Assembly: GCA_017744935.1 (NCBI GenBank)
Contig: JAGIAI010000005.1
Span: forward strand, 62,001 to 126,000
DNA: 64,000 bases
Source: Variovorax sp.
GTDB lineage: Bacteria > Pseudomonadota > Gammaproteobacteria > Burkholderiales > Burkholderiaceae_C
Direction: 5' to 3'
The notes under the pieces are model-generated. The model saw nothing but the letters and a program-made list of their open reading frames with translations. It had not been told where the DNA came from and made no database searches. The translations under genes were made by a program, and so were the position numbers. This document shows positions 54,178-63,532 of this stretch, one piece after another (the stretch's first letter is position 1; the number at the start of each line of letters is the position of its first letter).

Positions 54178-54779
54178 AGCCAGTCCTCCAGACGTCCAGC
54201 CAGGAGTGTCTTCAGCTTGCGCCGGGCGTGGAACATGCGTGTCTTCACCGTGTCAACAGGACAGCCCACGATCTCGCTGACTTCACGGCAGCCGATGCCG
54301 TGGAAGTAGGTGAGATGGACGATCGCACGTTGCTCGAAGGAAAGTCGGTCCAGCGCCTGCGCCAGCACCACGCGAATCTGCGACTGCGCCGCGTGGTACT
54401 CGGGGCTGGCCTCCGGCGGGGCGGGCTGATCGTCGTCGGGCTCGTCCGGCAGCGGCTCGTCCAGGCGACTCAGCGCCTTCATGGCCTTGCGGTAGGCGAT
54501 CGCGAATATCCACGTCGACACCTTGCTCTGGCCGTTGTAGCTTGCGGCCCGGTTCCAGACGACCAGCATCGTGTCGTTGAGCAGTTCCCCGACGAGTCCG
54601 GGCCGGCGCGTCAGGCGGTCCAGGAAGCGCGTGAGTCGCGGATGGTAGGCGCGGTAGAGCTGCTCGAAGGCCTGCAGTTCGCCGTCGGCGGTCCGGCGGA
54701 CCAGGCCTGCGTCGGCGCGATCGGCCAAGGTCGTTCCCTCGTCCTGCGGCTGATTGGCATCGAGGGGCATGCTGGGCAT
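54174..54779 (-). CDS. ECF RNA polymerase sigma factor
   Basis: About 201-residue sigma-70 family factor. Region 2 spans ELQAFEQLYRAYHPRLTRFL to STWIFAIAYRKAMKAL; region 4 spans LSFEQRAIVHLTYFHGIGC to VDTVKTRMFHARRKL. An acidic Pro-rich linker joins them. Several in-frame ATGs exist (54866, 54836, 54830, 54779, 54770); 54779 is a compromise, as homology can only be argued from about codon 15 on. Followed by an anti-sigma gene (4-bp overlap) and a subtilase. Divergent from a glucosidase gene. Confidence 0.9.
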   Translation of the reverse strand: MPSMPLDANQPQDEGTTLADRADAGLVRRTADGELQAFEQLYRAYHPRLTRFLDRLTRRPGLVGELLNDTMLVVWNRAASYNGQSKVSTWIFAIAYRKAMKALSRLDEPLPDEPDDDQPAPPEASPEYHAAQSQIRVVLAQALDRLSFEQRAIVHLTYFHGIGCREVSEIVGCPVDTVKTRMFHARRKLKTLLAGRLEDWL

Positions 54780-54883
54780 GGAAGGCTCTTGAGAGGGAGC
54801 GTGCAGCGGACTGTACTCCTCGCACCTCATCGGCATCGGTGTCTTCGAAGATGTTCCTGGGGTCATTCGCAGCCTCTTTGGAG

Positions 54884-54916
54884 ACGGTTCATTCCCGCAA
54901 ACGGCGAAACGGTTCA
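54884..54916. repeat. Direct repeat ACGGTTCA in the sigma factor/glucosidase intergenic region
   Basis: ACGGTTCA occurs at 54884-54891 and 54909-54916, 25 bp apart, between the divergent ECF sigma gene and the glucosidase gene. On the minus strand it reads TGAACCGT, containing a GAACC element like the -35 of ECF-type promoters. Could be a promoter or regulator site for either direction. Confidence 0.35.
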
Positions 54917-54973
54917 GTCTTGATCAACCATACCCAATTGATGCCCAATCGTGCCTCCTCAGGAGCACTTCCC

Positions 54974-57745
54974 ATGAGCACTGAAACGGCAGAAAAGCGC
55001 AGGCTCGACGACGCTCATTCGCACAGCGCGGCCTGGAAGAAGTGGGGGCCGTATCTCAGCGAGCGCCAATGGGGGACGGTGCGCGAGGACTACAGCGACA
55101 ACGGCGATGCGTGGAACTACTTCACCCACGACCAGGCCCGGTCGCGCGCCTATCGCTGGGGCGAAGACGGCCTGGGAGGCATCAGCGACGACCACCAGAT
55201 CCTGTGCTTTGCGCTCGCGCTGTGGAACGGGCGCGACCCGATCCTGAAAGAGCGCGCCTTCGGACTGGCGAACAGCGAAGGCAACCATGGCGAGGACGTG
55301 AAGGAGTGCTACTTCTATCTCGACTCGACGCCGACGCACTCGTACATGAAGTACCTGTACAAGTATCCGCAGGCCGCCTACCCGTACAACGACCTGGTCA
55401 CCACCAATCGCAGCCGCGGCAAGCACGATCCCGAATACGAGCTGCTGGACACCGGCGTGTTCGACGACAACCGCTATTTCGACGTCTTCGTCGAATATGC
55501 GAAGGCCTCGCCCGAGGACACGCTGGTGCGCATCACCGCCTTCAATCGCGGTCCCGACGCAGCACCGCTGCACCTGCTGCCGACGCTGTGGTTCCGCAAC
55601 ACATGGACGCAGCCCGGGGGTGGCTCGAAGCCGGTCATCGAGCGCCTGGCTTCCACCGGCATGGTGGCCGTCCGTGCCCGCCATACCGACCCGCTGTTCC
55701 TCGAATCGCTGGACACGTACTACCTCTACTGCGATGGCGACGCGCCGCTTCTCTTCACCGAGAACGAAACCAACAACGCGCGGCTGTTCGGCGGCACCAA
55801 TGCCTCTGCCTACGTGAAGGACGCGTTCCACAACTTCGTCATTCATGGCGATGGCGCCGCGATCAATCCCGAGGGGAAGGGCACCAAGGTGGGGTACCAC
55901 TGCCGGTCCGATGTCGGCGCGGGGCAGTCGCAGGTCGTGCGACTGCGCCTGACCAGCCGTGCGCCCGAGACCTTGCAGACGCCGTTCGACGACTTCGATG
56001 CCGTCTTTGCGGATCGGCTGAATGAAGCCGACGCGTTCCACGCCGCGCTGGTGCCGCCTGCCGTGCGGAATGACGCGGACCGCGCGAACGTCATGCGCCA
56101 GGCCCTGGCCGGCATGCTCTGGACCAAGCAGTACTTTTATTACGACCTCGAACTCTGGCTCGGCGAGCACGGCGCGGGCGTCCAGTTGGCACCGTCGGAG
56201 CGCCGACAGGTGCGAAATGGCGAGTGGGGCCACATGTTCAACGACGACATCATCTCGATGCCGGACAAATGGGAGTACCCCTGGTACGCCGCGTGGGACC
56301 TCGCGTTCCACATGATCCCGCTCGGCATGGTCGACCCCGACTTCGCCAAGCAGCAACTCGACCTGATGCTGCGCAACGACTACCTGCATCCGAATGGCCA
56401 GCTCCCGGCCTACGAGTGGAACTTCGGCGACGTCAATCCGCCGGTGCACGCGTGGGCCACGATGCAGCTCTACCTGATCGACAAGGAGCGTCGCGGCGGC
56501 AGCGGCGACATCGAATTCCTCAAGTACGCGTTCTCGAAGCTGCTGGTGAACTTCACCTGGTGGGTCAACCGGAAGGACCGCGCCGGTGCCAATGTGTTCG
56601 AGGGCGGCTTTCTCGGCCTCGACAACATCGGCGTGTTCGACCGCTCCGCACCGTTGCCCACGGGCGGCTACCTCGATCAGGCCGACGGCACGGCATGGAT
56701 GGTGTTCTTCAGCCAGCAGATGCTTCGCATCTCGGTCGAGCTCGCACTGAGCGAGCCGCTGTACGAGGAATTCGTCGAGAAGTTCTTCCAGCACACGCTG
56801 TTCATCGCCGGCGCGATGGACCGCGTCGGCGAGCGCCGGGACGAGATGTGGGACGAGGAGGACGGTTTCTTCTACGATGTGCTGCGCCTGCCGGACGGCA
56901 ACGCCATCCGCCTGAAGGTCCGCTCGATCGTCGGGCTGTTGCCATTGGCCGCCGTTGCCGTGTTCGAGGAAAACATCATCGAGCGGCTGCCGAGGTTCCG
57001 GGAACGTGCGCGCGTGTTCCTGATGCGGCATCCCGAACTCGCGGCGAATGTGCATCTGCCTCAGGAGCCCGGCGTGGCCCATCGCCGGATGCTGTCCATC
57101 GTCAACCAGAAGAAGCTGCGGCGCATCCTCGCGCGCATGCTGGACGAGAACGAGTTCTTCAGCCCGCACGGCATTCGTGCGCTCTCGCGAGTTCATCGCG
57201 ACCACCCCTATGTCTTCGAGCACGGGGGCCAGTCGTACCGGGTGGCCTATGTGCCGGGCGACTCCGACTCGGGAATGTTCGGCGGCAATTCCAACTGGCG
57301 CGGTCCCGTCTGGATGCCGATCAACTTCCTGCTCTACACGTCGCTGCTGCGGCTGTATGCGTACTTCGGCGAGGACTTCAAGGTCGAATGTCCGACGGGA
57401 TCGGGGCAGATGATGACCCTTCTCCAGGTGGCGGAGGAACTGGGCGAGCGCCTCGGCCGGCTCTTCCTGCGCGACGACAAGGGCCAGCGGCCGGCCCACG
57501 GTGCGGCGCAGAAGTTCCGCGACGATCCGCACTGGCGCGATCTGGTCCTGTTCTACGAATACTTCCACGGCGAAACCGGGGCGGGCATCGGTGCCAGTCA
57601 CCAAACCGGCTGGACTGGCTGCGTGGCGCGCGTCATCCAGACCAATGCGCTGCTGACGAAGGAACTGCTGCTCATGCCGGGCGCCGAGGCTGCGACAGCA
57701 CGGGCGCTGCAGGGCGGCTTGAGTGCCGAACCCACCGCACGGTGA
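54974..57745 (+). CDS. GH63-like glucosidase (MGH1-type glycoside hydrolase)
   Basis: 923-residue cytoplasmic protein of the mannosyl-oligosaccharide-glucosidase/GH63-like group, with (alpha/alpha)6-barrel segments. Seen: WGPYLSERQWGTVREDYS, EDGLGGISDDHQILCFALAL, MPDKWEYPWYAAWDLAFHMI with a catalytic Asp candidate (WDLAFH), and GNSNWRGPVWMPINFLLY near the C terminus. GGAGCA before ATG 54974. No signal peptide. It overlaps or abuts a GH13 gene, suggesting shared alpha-glucan or glucoside breakdown. Confidence 0.88.
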   Translation: MSTETAEKRRLDDAHSHSAAWKKWGPYLSERQWGTVREDYSDNGDAWNYFTHDQARSRAYRWGEDGLGGISDDHQILCFALALWNGRDPILKERAFGLANSEGNHGEDVKECYFYLDSTPTHSYMKYLYKYPQAAYPYNDLVTTNRSRGKHDPEYELLDTGVFDDNRYFDVFVEYAKASPEDTLVRITAFNRGPDAAPLHLLPTLWFRNTWTQPGGGSKPVIERLASTGMVAVRARHTDPLFLESLDTYYLYCDGDAPLLFTENETNNARLFGGTNASAYVKDAFHNFVIHGDGAAINPEGKGTKVGYHCRSDVGAGQSQVVRLRLTSRAPETLQTPFDDFDAVFADRLNEADAFHAALVPPAVRNDADRANVMRQALAGMLWTKQYFYYDLELWLGEHGAGVQLAPSERRQVRNGEWGHMFNDDIISMPDKWEYPWYAAWDLAFHMIPLGMVDPDFAKQQLDLMLRNDYLHPNGQLPAYEWNFGDVNPPVHAWATMQLYLIDKERRGGSGDIEFLKYAFSKLLVNFTWWVNRKDRAGANVFEGGFLGLDNIGVFDRSAPLPTGGYLDQADGTAWMVFFSQQMLRISVELALSEPLYEEFVEKFFQHTLFIAGAMDRVGERRDEMWDEEDGFFYDVLRLPDGNAIRLKVRSIVGLLPLAAVAVFEENIIERLPRFRERARVFLMRHPELAANVHLPQEPGVAHRRMLSIVNQKKLRRILARMLDENEFFSPHGIRALSRVHRDHPYVFEHGGQSYRVAYVPGDSDSGMFGGNSNWRGPVWMPINFLLYTSLLRLYAYFGEDFKVECPTGSGQMMTLLQVAEELGERLGRLFLRDDKGQRPAHGAAQKFRDDPHWRDLVLFYEYFHGETGAGIGASHQTGWTGCVARVIQTNALLTKELLLMPGAEAATARALQGGLSAEPTAR

Positions 57746-57749
57746 CGTC

Positions 57750-59231
57750 GTGGACACGCCTCGCTACCCCGCGCTGTACCAGACCAACACGCGGGTCGCG
57801 CTGACCGAGCTGTCGCGCTCGCTGGGCCGTGCTGCGACGCTCGACGACATCACGGACGCCGAACTCGATCGACTCGCGAAGCTGGGATTCGATTGGCTAT
57901 GGCTGCTGAGCGTCTGGCAAACGGGCGCTGCCGCGCAACGCGTGTCGCGCAGCAAGCCACAGTGGAGGCGCGAGTTCGGGCAGACCTTGCCCGATCTGCG
58001 CGAAGACGACATTGCAGGCTCGGGCTTTGCGATAGCGGGCTACACGGTGCATCGGGCCCTTGGTGGCGATGCTGCCCTCGCGCGGTTGCGCACACGCATG
58101 CGCGAGCGGGGCTTGCGCCTGATGCTCGACTTCGTGCCGAACCACATGGCGCCCGACCATCCGTGGGTGGAGGACCATCCGGACTACTTCGTCCATGGCA
58201 GAGAAGCGGACCTGGCGCGTGCCCCCCAGAACTACTGTCGCATCACCACAAGCAGTGGACCCTCGGTGCTCGCGTATGGCCGTGACCCGTACTTCGACGG
58301 CTGGCCCGACACGCTGCAACTCGACTATGGCAACCCCGGGCTGCAAGACGCGATGGTCGGCGAACTGAAACGAATCGCCGGCCAATGCGATGGCGTGCGC
58401 TGCGACATGGCGATGCTTGTCCTGCCGGAAGTCTTCGAGCGCACCTGGGGGCTCAAGGCAGAGCCTTTCTGGCGCAAGGCCATCGGTGCAGTGCGCGGCG
58501 AGCAACCCTCGTTCCTGTTCATGGCGGAGGCCTACTGGGACATGGAATGGACGCTGCAGCAGGAAGGATTCGACTACGCCTACGACAAGCGCCTGTATGA
58601 CCGCCTGCACGAACTGCGCGCGCGACCTGCGCGGGAGCACCTGTGCGCGGACATGAACTACCAGGACAGGTTGGCGCGCTTCCTGGAGAACCATGACGAG
58701 CCGCGTGCCGCATCGGCCTTCGCGCCCGAAGTCCATCCTGCCGCTGCCGTGGTGACCTTCCTCTCGCCGGGCCTGAGGTTCTTTCATCAAGGCCAGTTCG
58801 AGGGGCGGCGCGTGCGCATCTCGCCGCATCTGGTGCGTGCGCCGGAGGAGCCCGTGGACGGCATGCTGGCGCAGTTCTACGACCGGCTGCTCGCGGTGTT
58901 GCGCCGGCCGGTGGTTCGCGGCGGACGCTGGACCCTTCTGGAATGCATGCCGACGTGGAGCGGGAACCCGACTTCAGACAACTTCATTACCTGTCGATGG
59001 GAATCGTCGGCGCGCGAATGGTTGTTGGTGGCGGTGAACTATTCGCCGCAGCAATCACAGTGCTTCGTGCGACTTCCTTTCCCGGAGATGGCCGGGCGCA
59101 CGTTGAGGTTGCAGGACCTCATGGGCACGGCGGTCTTCGATCGGCCGGGCGACGATCTGCTCGCACGAGGACTGTTCCTCGACATGCCGCCCTGGGGCCA
59201 TCACGTGTTCGACGTGCAATGGCTGGCGTGA
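57750..59231 (+). CDS. GH13 alpha-amylase-family enzyme
   Basis: 493-residue alpha-amylase superfamily protein. Conserved regions: LMLDFVPNHMAPDHPW (region I), CDGVRCDMAM with the nucleophile Asp (D219), FLFMAEAYWDMEW with the acid/base Glu (E260) and FLENHDEPRA with the transition-state Asp (D316). GTG 57750 gives VDTPRYPALYQ; a GTG at 57723 would overlap the glucosidase. No signal peptide, so cytoplasmic. Specificity is unknown; it probably works with the preceding glucosidase. Confidence 0.87.
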   Translation: MDTPRYPALYQTNTRVALTELSRSLGRAATLDDITDAELDRLAKLGFDWLWLLSVWQTGAAAQRVSRSKPQWRREFGQTLPDLREDDIAGSGFAIAGYTVHRALGGDAALARLRTRMRERGLRLMLDFVPNHMAPDHPWVEDHPDYFVHGREADLARAPQNYCRITTSSGPSVLAYGRDPYFDGWPDTLQLDYGNPGLQDAMVGELKRIAGQCDGVRCDMAMLVLPEVFERTWGLKAEPFWRKAIGAVRGEQPSFLFMAEAYWDMEWTLQQEGFDYAYDKRLYDRLHELRARPAREHLCADMNYQDRLARFLENHDEPRAASAFAPEVHPAAAVVTFLSPGLRFFHQGQFEGRRVRISPHLVRAPEEPVDGMLAQFYDRLLAVLRRPVVRGGRWTLLECMPTWSGNPTSDNFITCRWESSAREWLLVAVNYSPQQSQCFVRLPFPEMAGRTLRLQDLMGTAVFDRPGDDLLARGLFLDMPPWGHHVFDVQWLA

Positions 59232-59240
59232 CGGCTGCAG

Positions 59241-61730
59241 TCAGGAAAGCATCTGCTGTTGCTGCTGCGCGTGGCGCTCGAAGTAGACGGCCAGGCGTGC
59301 CAGCTCCTGCTCGAACGCCGACATGCCGGCAACCACGGCCTTCCACTGGCCTGTGCGGCTGGCGCGCTCGATGTTCTCGCATGCTGCCGCGAAAGCGAGC
59401 GCGCCGACCATCTTGCCGGCGCCCGCCATGCGGTGGGCGAACTGCGTGACCTGCGCGACATCGTCGGCCGTCACCGCCAGCCTGAGCGCGGTCGAGTCGT
59501 CCTCGCAGGTTCGTCGGAAGGCCGCGACGACCTCGGCCACCATCGATGCGTCTCCCGCGCATTTCGCACTAAGGAGCGCCTCGTCGATCGGGTTGGAGGT
59601 GGAGGAGGGCGCGTTGCCGCCGCTCATTTCGACAGGCGCGGCGGATGCCTCGCCGGTGCGTGCCAGCGGCAGCCATCGATCCAGCTTTTCGCTCAGTTGC
59701 GCCAGTTCCACCGGCTTGACCAGGAAGTCGTCCATGCCGGCGGCGAGGCACGACTCGGCCTCGCCCTGAAGTGCATTCGCGGTGCAGGCGACGATCGGCA
59801 CGCGTTCGCGGCCCACGCCGGGTTCGAGCCTGCGGATGCTGCGCGCGAGGTCGTAGCCGTCCATGTGCGGCATGTGGCAGTCGGTGATGACGAGCCCGAA
59901 CCGCCCCGACTTCCACATCTCCAGGGCCTGCACGCCGTCGTCCGCGGTCTGGGCGGCATAGCCGAGGGCCCGCACCTGGCGCATCAGCAGCATGCGGTTG
60001 ACCGGGTGGTCGTCCACGAGCAGCACGAGGGTTCCTTCCGTCTCGGCCTGTGCGGTGCTCGGCGCGGTCCGGCGCGTCGCGGTATCGACTGCGTGCGCGC
60101 CCATGGTCCCGTCGCCGCTGCCTGCTGGCTGTTCGGCGATGGGGAGGGACAGTTCCAGGATGAGCGTGGTGCCCCTGCCGTGCTCGCTTTCGAGACGGAT
60201 CGAACCGCCCATCAACTGCGCCAGTTGCCGGGAGATGACCAGCCCCAGCCCGGTGCCGCTCGGCCGCCGGCGCGCAGCGTCGCCTTCGGCCTGGGTGAAC
60301 GGCTGGAACAGCCGCTCCTGGTCTTCGGGCGAGATGCCGATGCCGGTGTCCTTGACCTCGAAGCGCAGTCGCTCCTGTCCGTCCCCACGCCCGAGCCATT
60401 GCACGTTGATGTCGATCCAACCCTCGGTGGTGAACTTGATCGCATTGCTGACGAAGTTGTTGAGGATCTGCCGCAGCCGCACCGGATCGACCCGCAGTGC
60501 CGGACTGATGCGCGTATCCACCATGCGTCGCACGATCAGCCCCTTGCTGCTGGCATTGCCGAGGTAGATGCTGTGCACCTCCTCGATCAGGCGCTTGACC
60601 GAAACGACCTCGGGGCGCACCTCCAGCTTGCCGGCCTCGATCTTCGAAAAGTCGAGGATGTCGTCGATGACGCGCAGCAGCGACCGGCTCGATTCGCGCA
60701 CGAGGCCAAGCGTCTCGCGCTGCTCGGCGTCGAGTTCGGTCAGGCTCAGGAGCTCCAGCATGCCCAGCATGCCGTTCATGGGCGTCCTGATCTCGTGGCT
60801 CATGGTCGCCAGGAAGGTGCCCTTGGCACGATTGGCGGCCTCCACCTCTTCGCTGCGTTGCGCCAGCGCCGCGTTGAGCCGTTCGATCTCGCGTTCCTTC
60901 CGCTTCTTTTCCGTCACGTCTTCCGACAGGGTCAGCACGTAGCGCGCGCGGCCGGACTCGTCGAGGATCGGCACTTTCTTCGCATGCAGCACACGCACGG
61001 TGCCGTCGCGCGCGTGCAAAGGCTCTTCGGGAATGTCCACTTCACGGCCCAACGCAATGGCTTCCTTGTCCTTGGCGGCGAAGAAATCGGCCTCTTCCTT
61101 CGAGACCACGAAGTCGTGGACCGTCTTGCCGACCAGGTCCTCCTGCTTGCGTGCGTTCAACTGCTCGAAGGCGCGGTTGACGCGCACGATCGTCAGGTCG
61201 TCGGCGTTCTTCACGAGGATGTGATACGGAATGTGGTGGAGCACCGAGTTCAGGAACGCATTGGCGGTTTCGAGTTCGGCGGTGCGCTGGTGCACGCGCG
61301 CTTCGAGTTCGGTGTTGAGTGCGCGCAGTTCCTCTTCCGCTTGTCGCAGCGCCGCTCGCTGCTGTTGTTCTGCGAACGCCCGCCGCATCGAGAAGCCGAG
61401 CCGCCGCAGGCGCTCCTTGAGCACATAGTCCGTGGCGCCGGCTTTCATGCAGTCGAGCGCTTCTTCCTCGGTCAGGAGGTGCCTGGAAACCATGATGAGC
61501 GGCGTCTCGGCGTGCTGCCGATGCACGCCCCGCAGCAGTTCGACGCCACCCGCCTCGTAGTCGATCAGCACCAGGTCGAAGGCCTGCTGCTGCAGCGCGG
61601 CGGCGAAGTCTTCCCGTGTCTGGACCCACGTGATCTCGAACGACACGTCGTCGCCCTGCAATCCCTCGCGGATGCGTTCTGCATCGGTCGCGTCGTCCTC
61701 CAGGTGCAGTACGCGAATGACGGTGCTCAT
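59241..61730 (-). CDS. Hybrid sensor histidine kinase (REC-PAS-HisKA-HATPase-REC-Hpt)
   Basis: 829-residue soluble phosphorelay protein. Order: receiver (about residues 5-118, D57 in LVLIDYEAGG), coiled coil (118-155), PAS/PAC (160-275), HisKA with H312 (FLATMSHEIRTPMNGM), ATPase (N box NAIKF, DTGIGISPEDQERLFQPF), second receiver (about 573-690, ITDCHMPHMDG) and Hpt (about 730-829, H766 in FAHRMAGAGKM). No membrane helices. Overlaps the upstream REC-PP2C-STAS gene by 4 bp, so the two proteins likely form one signalling route. Confidence 0.93.
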   Translation of the reverse strand: MSTVIRVLHLEDDATDAERIREGLQGDDVSFEITWVQTREDFAAALQQQAFDLVLIDYEAGGVELLRGVHRQHAETPLIMVSRHLLTEEEALDCMKAGATDYVLKERLRRLGFSMRRAFAEQQQRAALRQAEEELRALNTELEARVHQRTAELETANAFLNSVLHHIPYHILVKNADDLTIVRVNRAFEQLNARKQEDLVGKTVHDFVVSKEEADFFAAKDKEAIALGREVDIPEEPLHARDGTVRVLHAKKVPILDESGRARYVLTLSEDVTEKKRKEREIERLNAALAQRSEEVEAANRAKGTFLATMSHEIRTPMNGMLGMLELLSLTELDAEQRETLGLVRESSRSLLRVIDDILDFSKIEAGKLEVRPEVVSVKRLIEEVHSIYLGNASSKGLIVRRMVDTRISPALRVDPVRLRQILNNFVSNAIKFTTEGWIDINVQWLGRGDGQERLRFEVKDTGIGISPEDQERLFQPFTQAEGDAARRRPSGTGLGLVISRQLAQLMGGSIRLESEHGRGTTLILELSLPIAEQPAGSGDGTMGAHAVDTATRRTAPSTAQAETEGTLVLLVDDHPVNRMLLMRQVRALGYAAQTADDGVQALEMWKSGRFGLVITDCHMPHMDGYDLARSIRRLEPGVGRERVPIVACTANALQGEAESCLAAGMDDFLVKPVELAQLSEKLDRWLPLARTGEASAAPVEMSGGNAPSSTSNPIDEALLSAKCAGDASMVAEVVAAFRRTCEDDSTALRLAVTADDVAQVTQFAHRMAGAGKMVGALAFAAACENIERASRTGQWKAVVAGMSAFEQELARLAVYFERHAQQQQQMLS

Positions 61731-63442
61731 CCTGGTCCACCCTGTTCGCTGCGCAGCGAATCGACGACGTCCTTGAACCCTTCGCGATTACGTTCGCTCA
61801 GCGCGGAGAGCGCTTCGTGCGCCTGAAGGATGCGCCGCTGCGAGGGCGCGTGATCGCGCGCCGCGCCTAGCGCGCGAAGCTCGGGCGCAGCGGGCAGGTC
61901 TTCGCGGATCGCGGCGAGCACCTGCTCCATGCTCAGTTCCTCGAAGAGGCCGCGCACGGCCGGGCTCACGGTGGTGAGCGACACACCACCCCGTGCAACC
62001 AGTTCGTGCACCGTGCCAAGACAGGTGCTGTCCATGTACTCACACGCGGACAGGTCCAGCACCAGGGGCCGACCGCCGTCCAGTACCGTCAGCGCCGCCT
62101 CGTGGAAGGCATCACATTGCATCCACGAGGCGCGACCGCGCAGCGCCAGATAGGCGGCGCGGCTCGTCTCGCCGCAGAAGACGACCTCATCCTCGGACGC
62201 CAGCGTTTCATGCGCGTCGACTGCGGACGTCTCCGTTTCCGTCTCTGCGCCGTTGTCGAACCACGAGGCGCCCGCATGCGCGTCGATGAGGAGGATGGTC
62301 ACGTCGTCCCGGTCCGCGCCCGCCGGCGCTTCGCGGTGTAGATCCGCCATGACTTCCTGCGCAGTGGCGAGCGGCCTGGCGAGCACCTGCTGCAACAGGT
62401 CCAGCTCACGCTCCGAGCCCGAGGGCAGGAGTCCGTCGGTGTAGAGGAGGATCCGGTCGCCCGCGAGGAGCTGCAGGCGCTCCTGGCCGAAATGCGCGTC
62501 CTGCGCCAGGCCGAGCGCGGGGCCGGTGCGACGGATCAGGCGCGTCTCGCGGCCTTCGCGCGCGTGCAGCACCGGCGGATGCCCCGCCGAAGCCAGCGTG
62601 AGGCTCGACTCCGACGTGTCCAGCAATCCGAAGACGGCGGTCAGGAACAGGCCCGGCGCGGCATGCGCCTCGCAGATCGAGCGATTGACCGCGACCAGAA
62701 CCTCCGCTGGCGGCAGCGCGATGCCGGTCGCAGGGGCCACCAGCACCAGCCGCTGCTTGAACAGCACGGAAAGCATCGCCGAGGTCACGCCATGCCCGGT
62801 GGCATCGGCCAGGTAGAAGGCAAGATGCCGATCGCCGATTCGCACCACGTCATAGAGGTCGCCACCGACGTGCTGCCCCGGCCTGTAGAGCGCCTGGATG
62901 CAATAGCCCTCCATGGGCGGCGGGCTGCGAGGCAGCAATGCCCGCTGGATCACCTCCGCCCGCTCGAGATCGCGCCGCAGCACCTCGGAGGTCTCCTCGA
63001 GCTGGCGCACCTTGCGTTGCAGTTCGCGGTGCAGCCGTTCGCGTTCGGCCAGCAGGTGCCGCCGCTCCAGCGCATTGCGCACCGCGACGGCCATCTCTTC
63101 CGAATGCGGCGACTTCGGCAGGAAGTCGAACGCGCCCAGCCGGATCGCGGTCACTGCCGAGTCGAATGTTTCAAGGCCTGAAAGCACGATCCACATGGCG
63201 TCAGGCACGGCCTCGCGTCCCCAGCGCAGCAGCTCCAGCCCGTCCATGCGCGGCATCATGATGTCGGTCAGCACCAGCGCGACTTCGGGGTGCTCGCGCA
63301 GGATCTTCTGCGCCGCGATGCCGTCGGGCGCATCGAGAACCGGGGCGCAGCCGAGCTTCTCCAGCGCCCGCTTCACCATCAGGCGGGATACCGGCTCATC
63401 GTCGACGACCAGTGCGACGGGCGGGGCGGGGTCGGGGTTCAT
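61727..63442 (-). CDS. Response regulator with PP2C (SpoIIE) phosphatase and STAS domain
   Basis: 571-residue protein. Receiver (about residues 8-125, D60 in VLTDIMMPRMDG), coiled coil (125-165), PP2C/SpoIIE domain (about 185-385; GGDLYDVVRIGD and LADATGHGVTSAML with metal-binding Asp) and a STAS-like domain (about 440-540; LDLSACEYMDSTCLGTV, where the Ser in DST matches the phosphorylated Ser of anti-anti-sigma factors). Thus it may contain a phosphatase and its substrate-type domain in one chain. No RsbW-type kinase gene is in the window. First gene of a two-gene unit. Confidence 0.92.
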   Translation of the reverse strand: MNPDPAPPVALVVDDEPVSRLMVKRALEKLGCAPVLDAPDGIAAQKILREHPEVALVLTDIMMPRMDGLELLRWGREAVPDAMWIVLSGLETFDSAVTAIRLGAFDFLPKSPHSEEMAVAVRNALERRHLLAERERLHRELQRKVRQLEETSEVLRRDLERAEVIQRALLPRSPPPMEGYCIQALYRPGQHVGGDLYDVVRIGDRHLAFYLADATGHGVTSAMLSVLFKQRLVLVAPATGIALPPAEVLVAVNRSICEAHAAPGLFLTAVFGLLDTSESSLTLASAGHPPVLHAREGRETRLIRRTGPALGLAQDAHFGQERLQLLAGDRILLYTDGLLPSGSERELDLLQQVLARPLATAQEVMADLHREAPAGADRDDVTILLIDAHAGASWFDNGAETETETSAVDAHETLASEDEVVFCGETSRAAYLALRGRASWMQCDAFHEAALTVLDGGRPLVLDLSACEYMDSTCLGTVHELVARGGVSLTTVSPAVRGLFEELSMEQVLAAIREDLPAAPELRALGAARDHAPSQRRILQAHEALSALSERNREGFKDVVDSLRSEQGGPG

Positions 63443-63532
63443 CGCGTCAGCCGGCCACCAGGGCCGTGCTGGGGAGGAATTCTCCGAGCCGGCGGCCCTG
63501 ATGGCAAGTCGCTGACGGCGCGCTGAATCAAC

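Noticed and set aside
54959..57757. A 932-codon open frame antisense to the glucosidase gene
   Set aside because: It mirrors the codon phase of the GH63-like gene, whose motifs are clear; the antisense product is Arg/His/Gln-rich without domains, a usual effect of high GC.
59259..61826. An 855-codon frame antisense to the hybrid kinase
   Set aside because: No domains and biased composition; the kinase motifs on the minus strand are complete.
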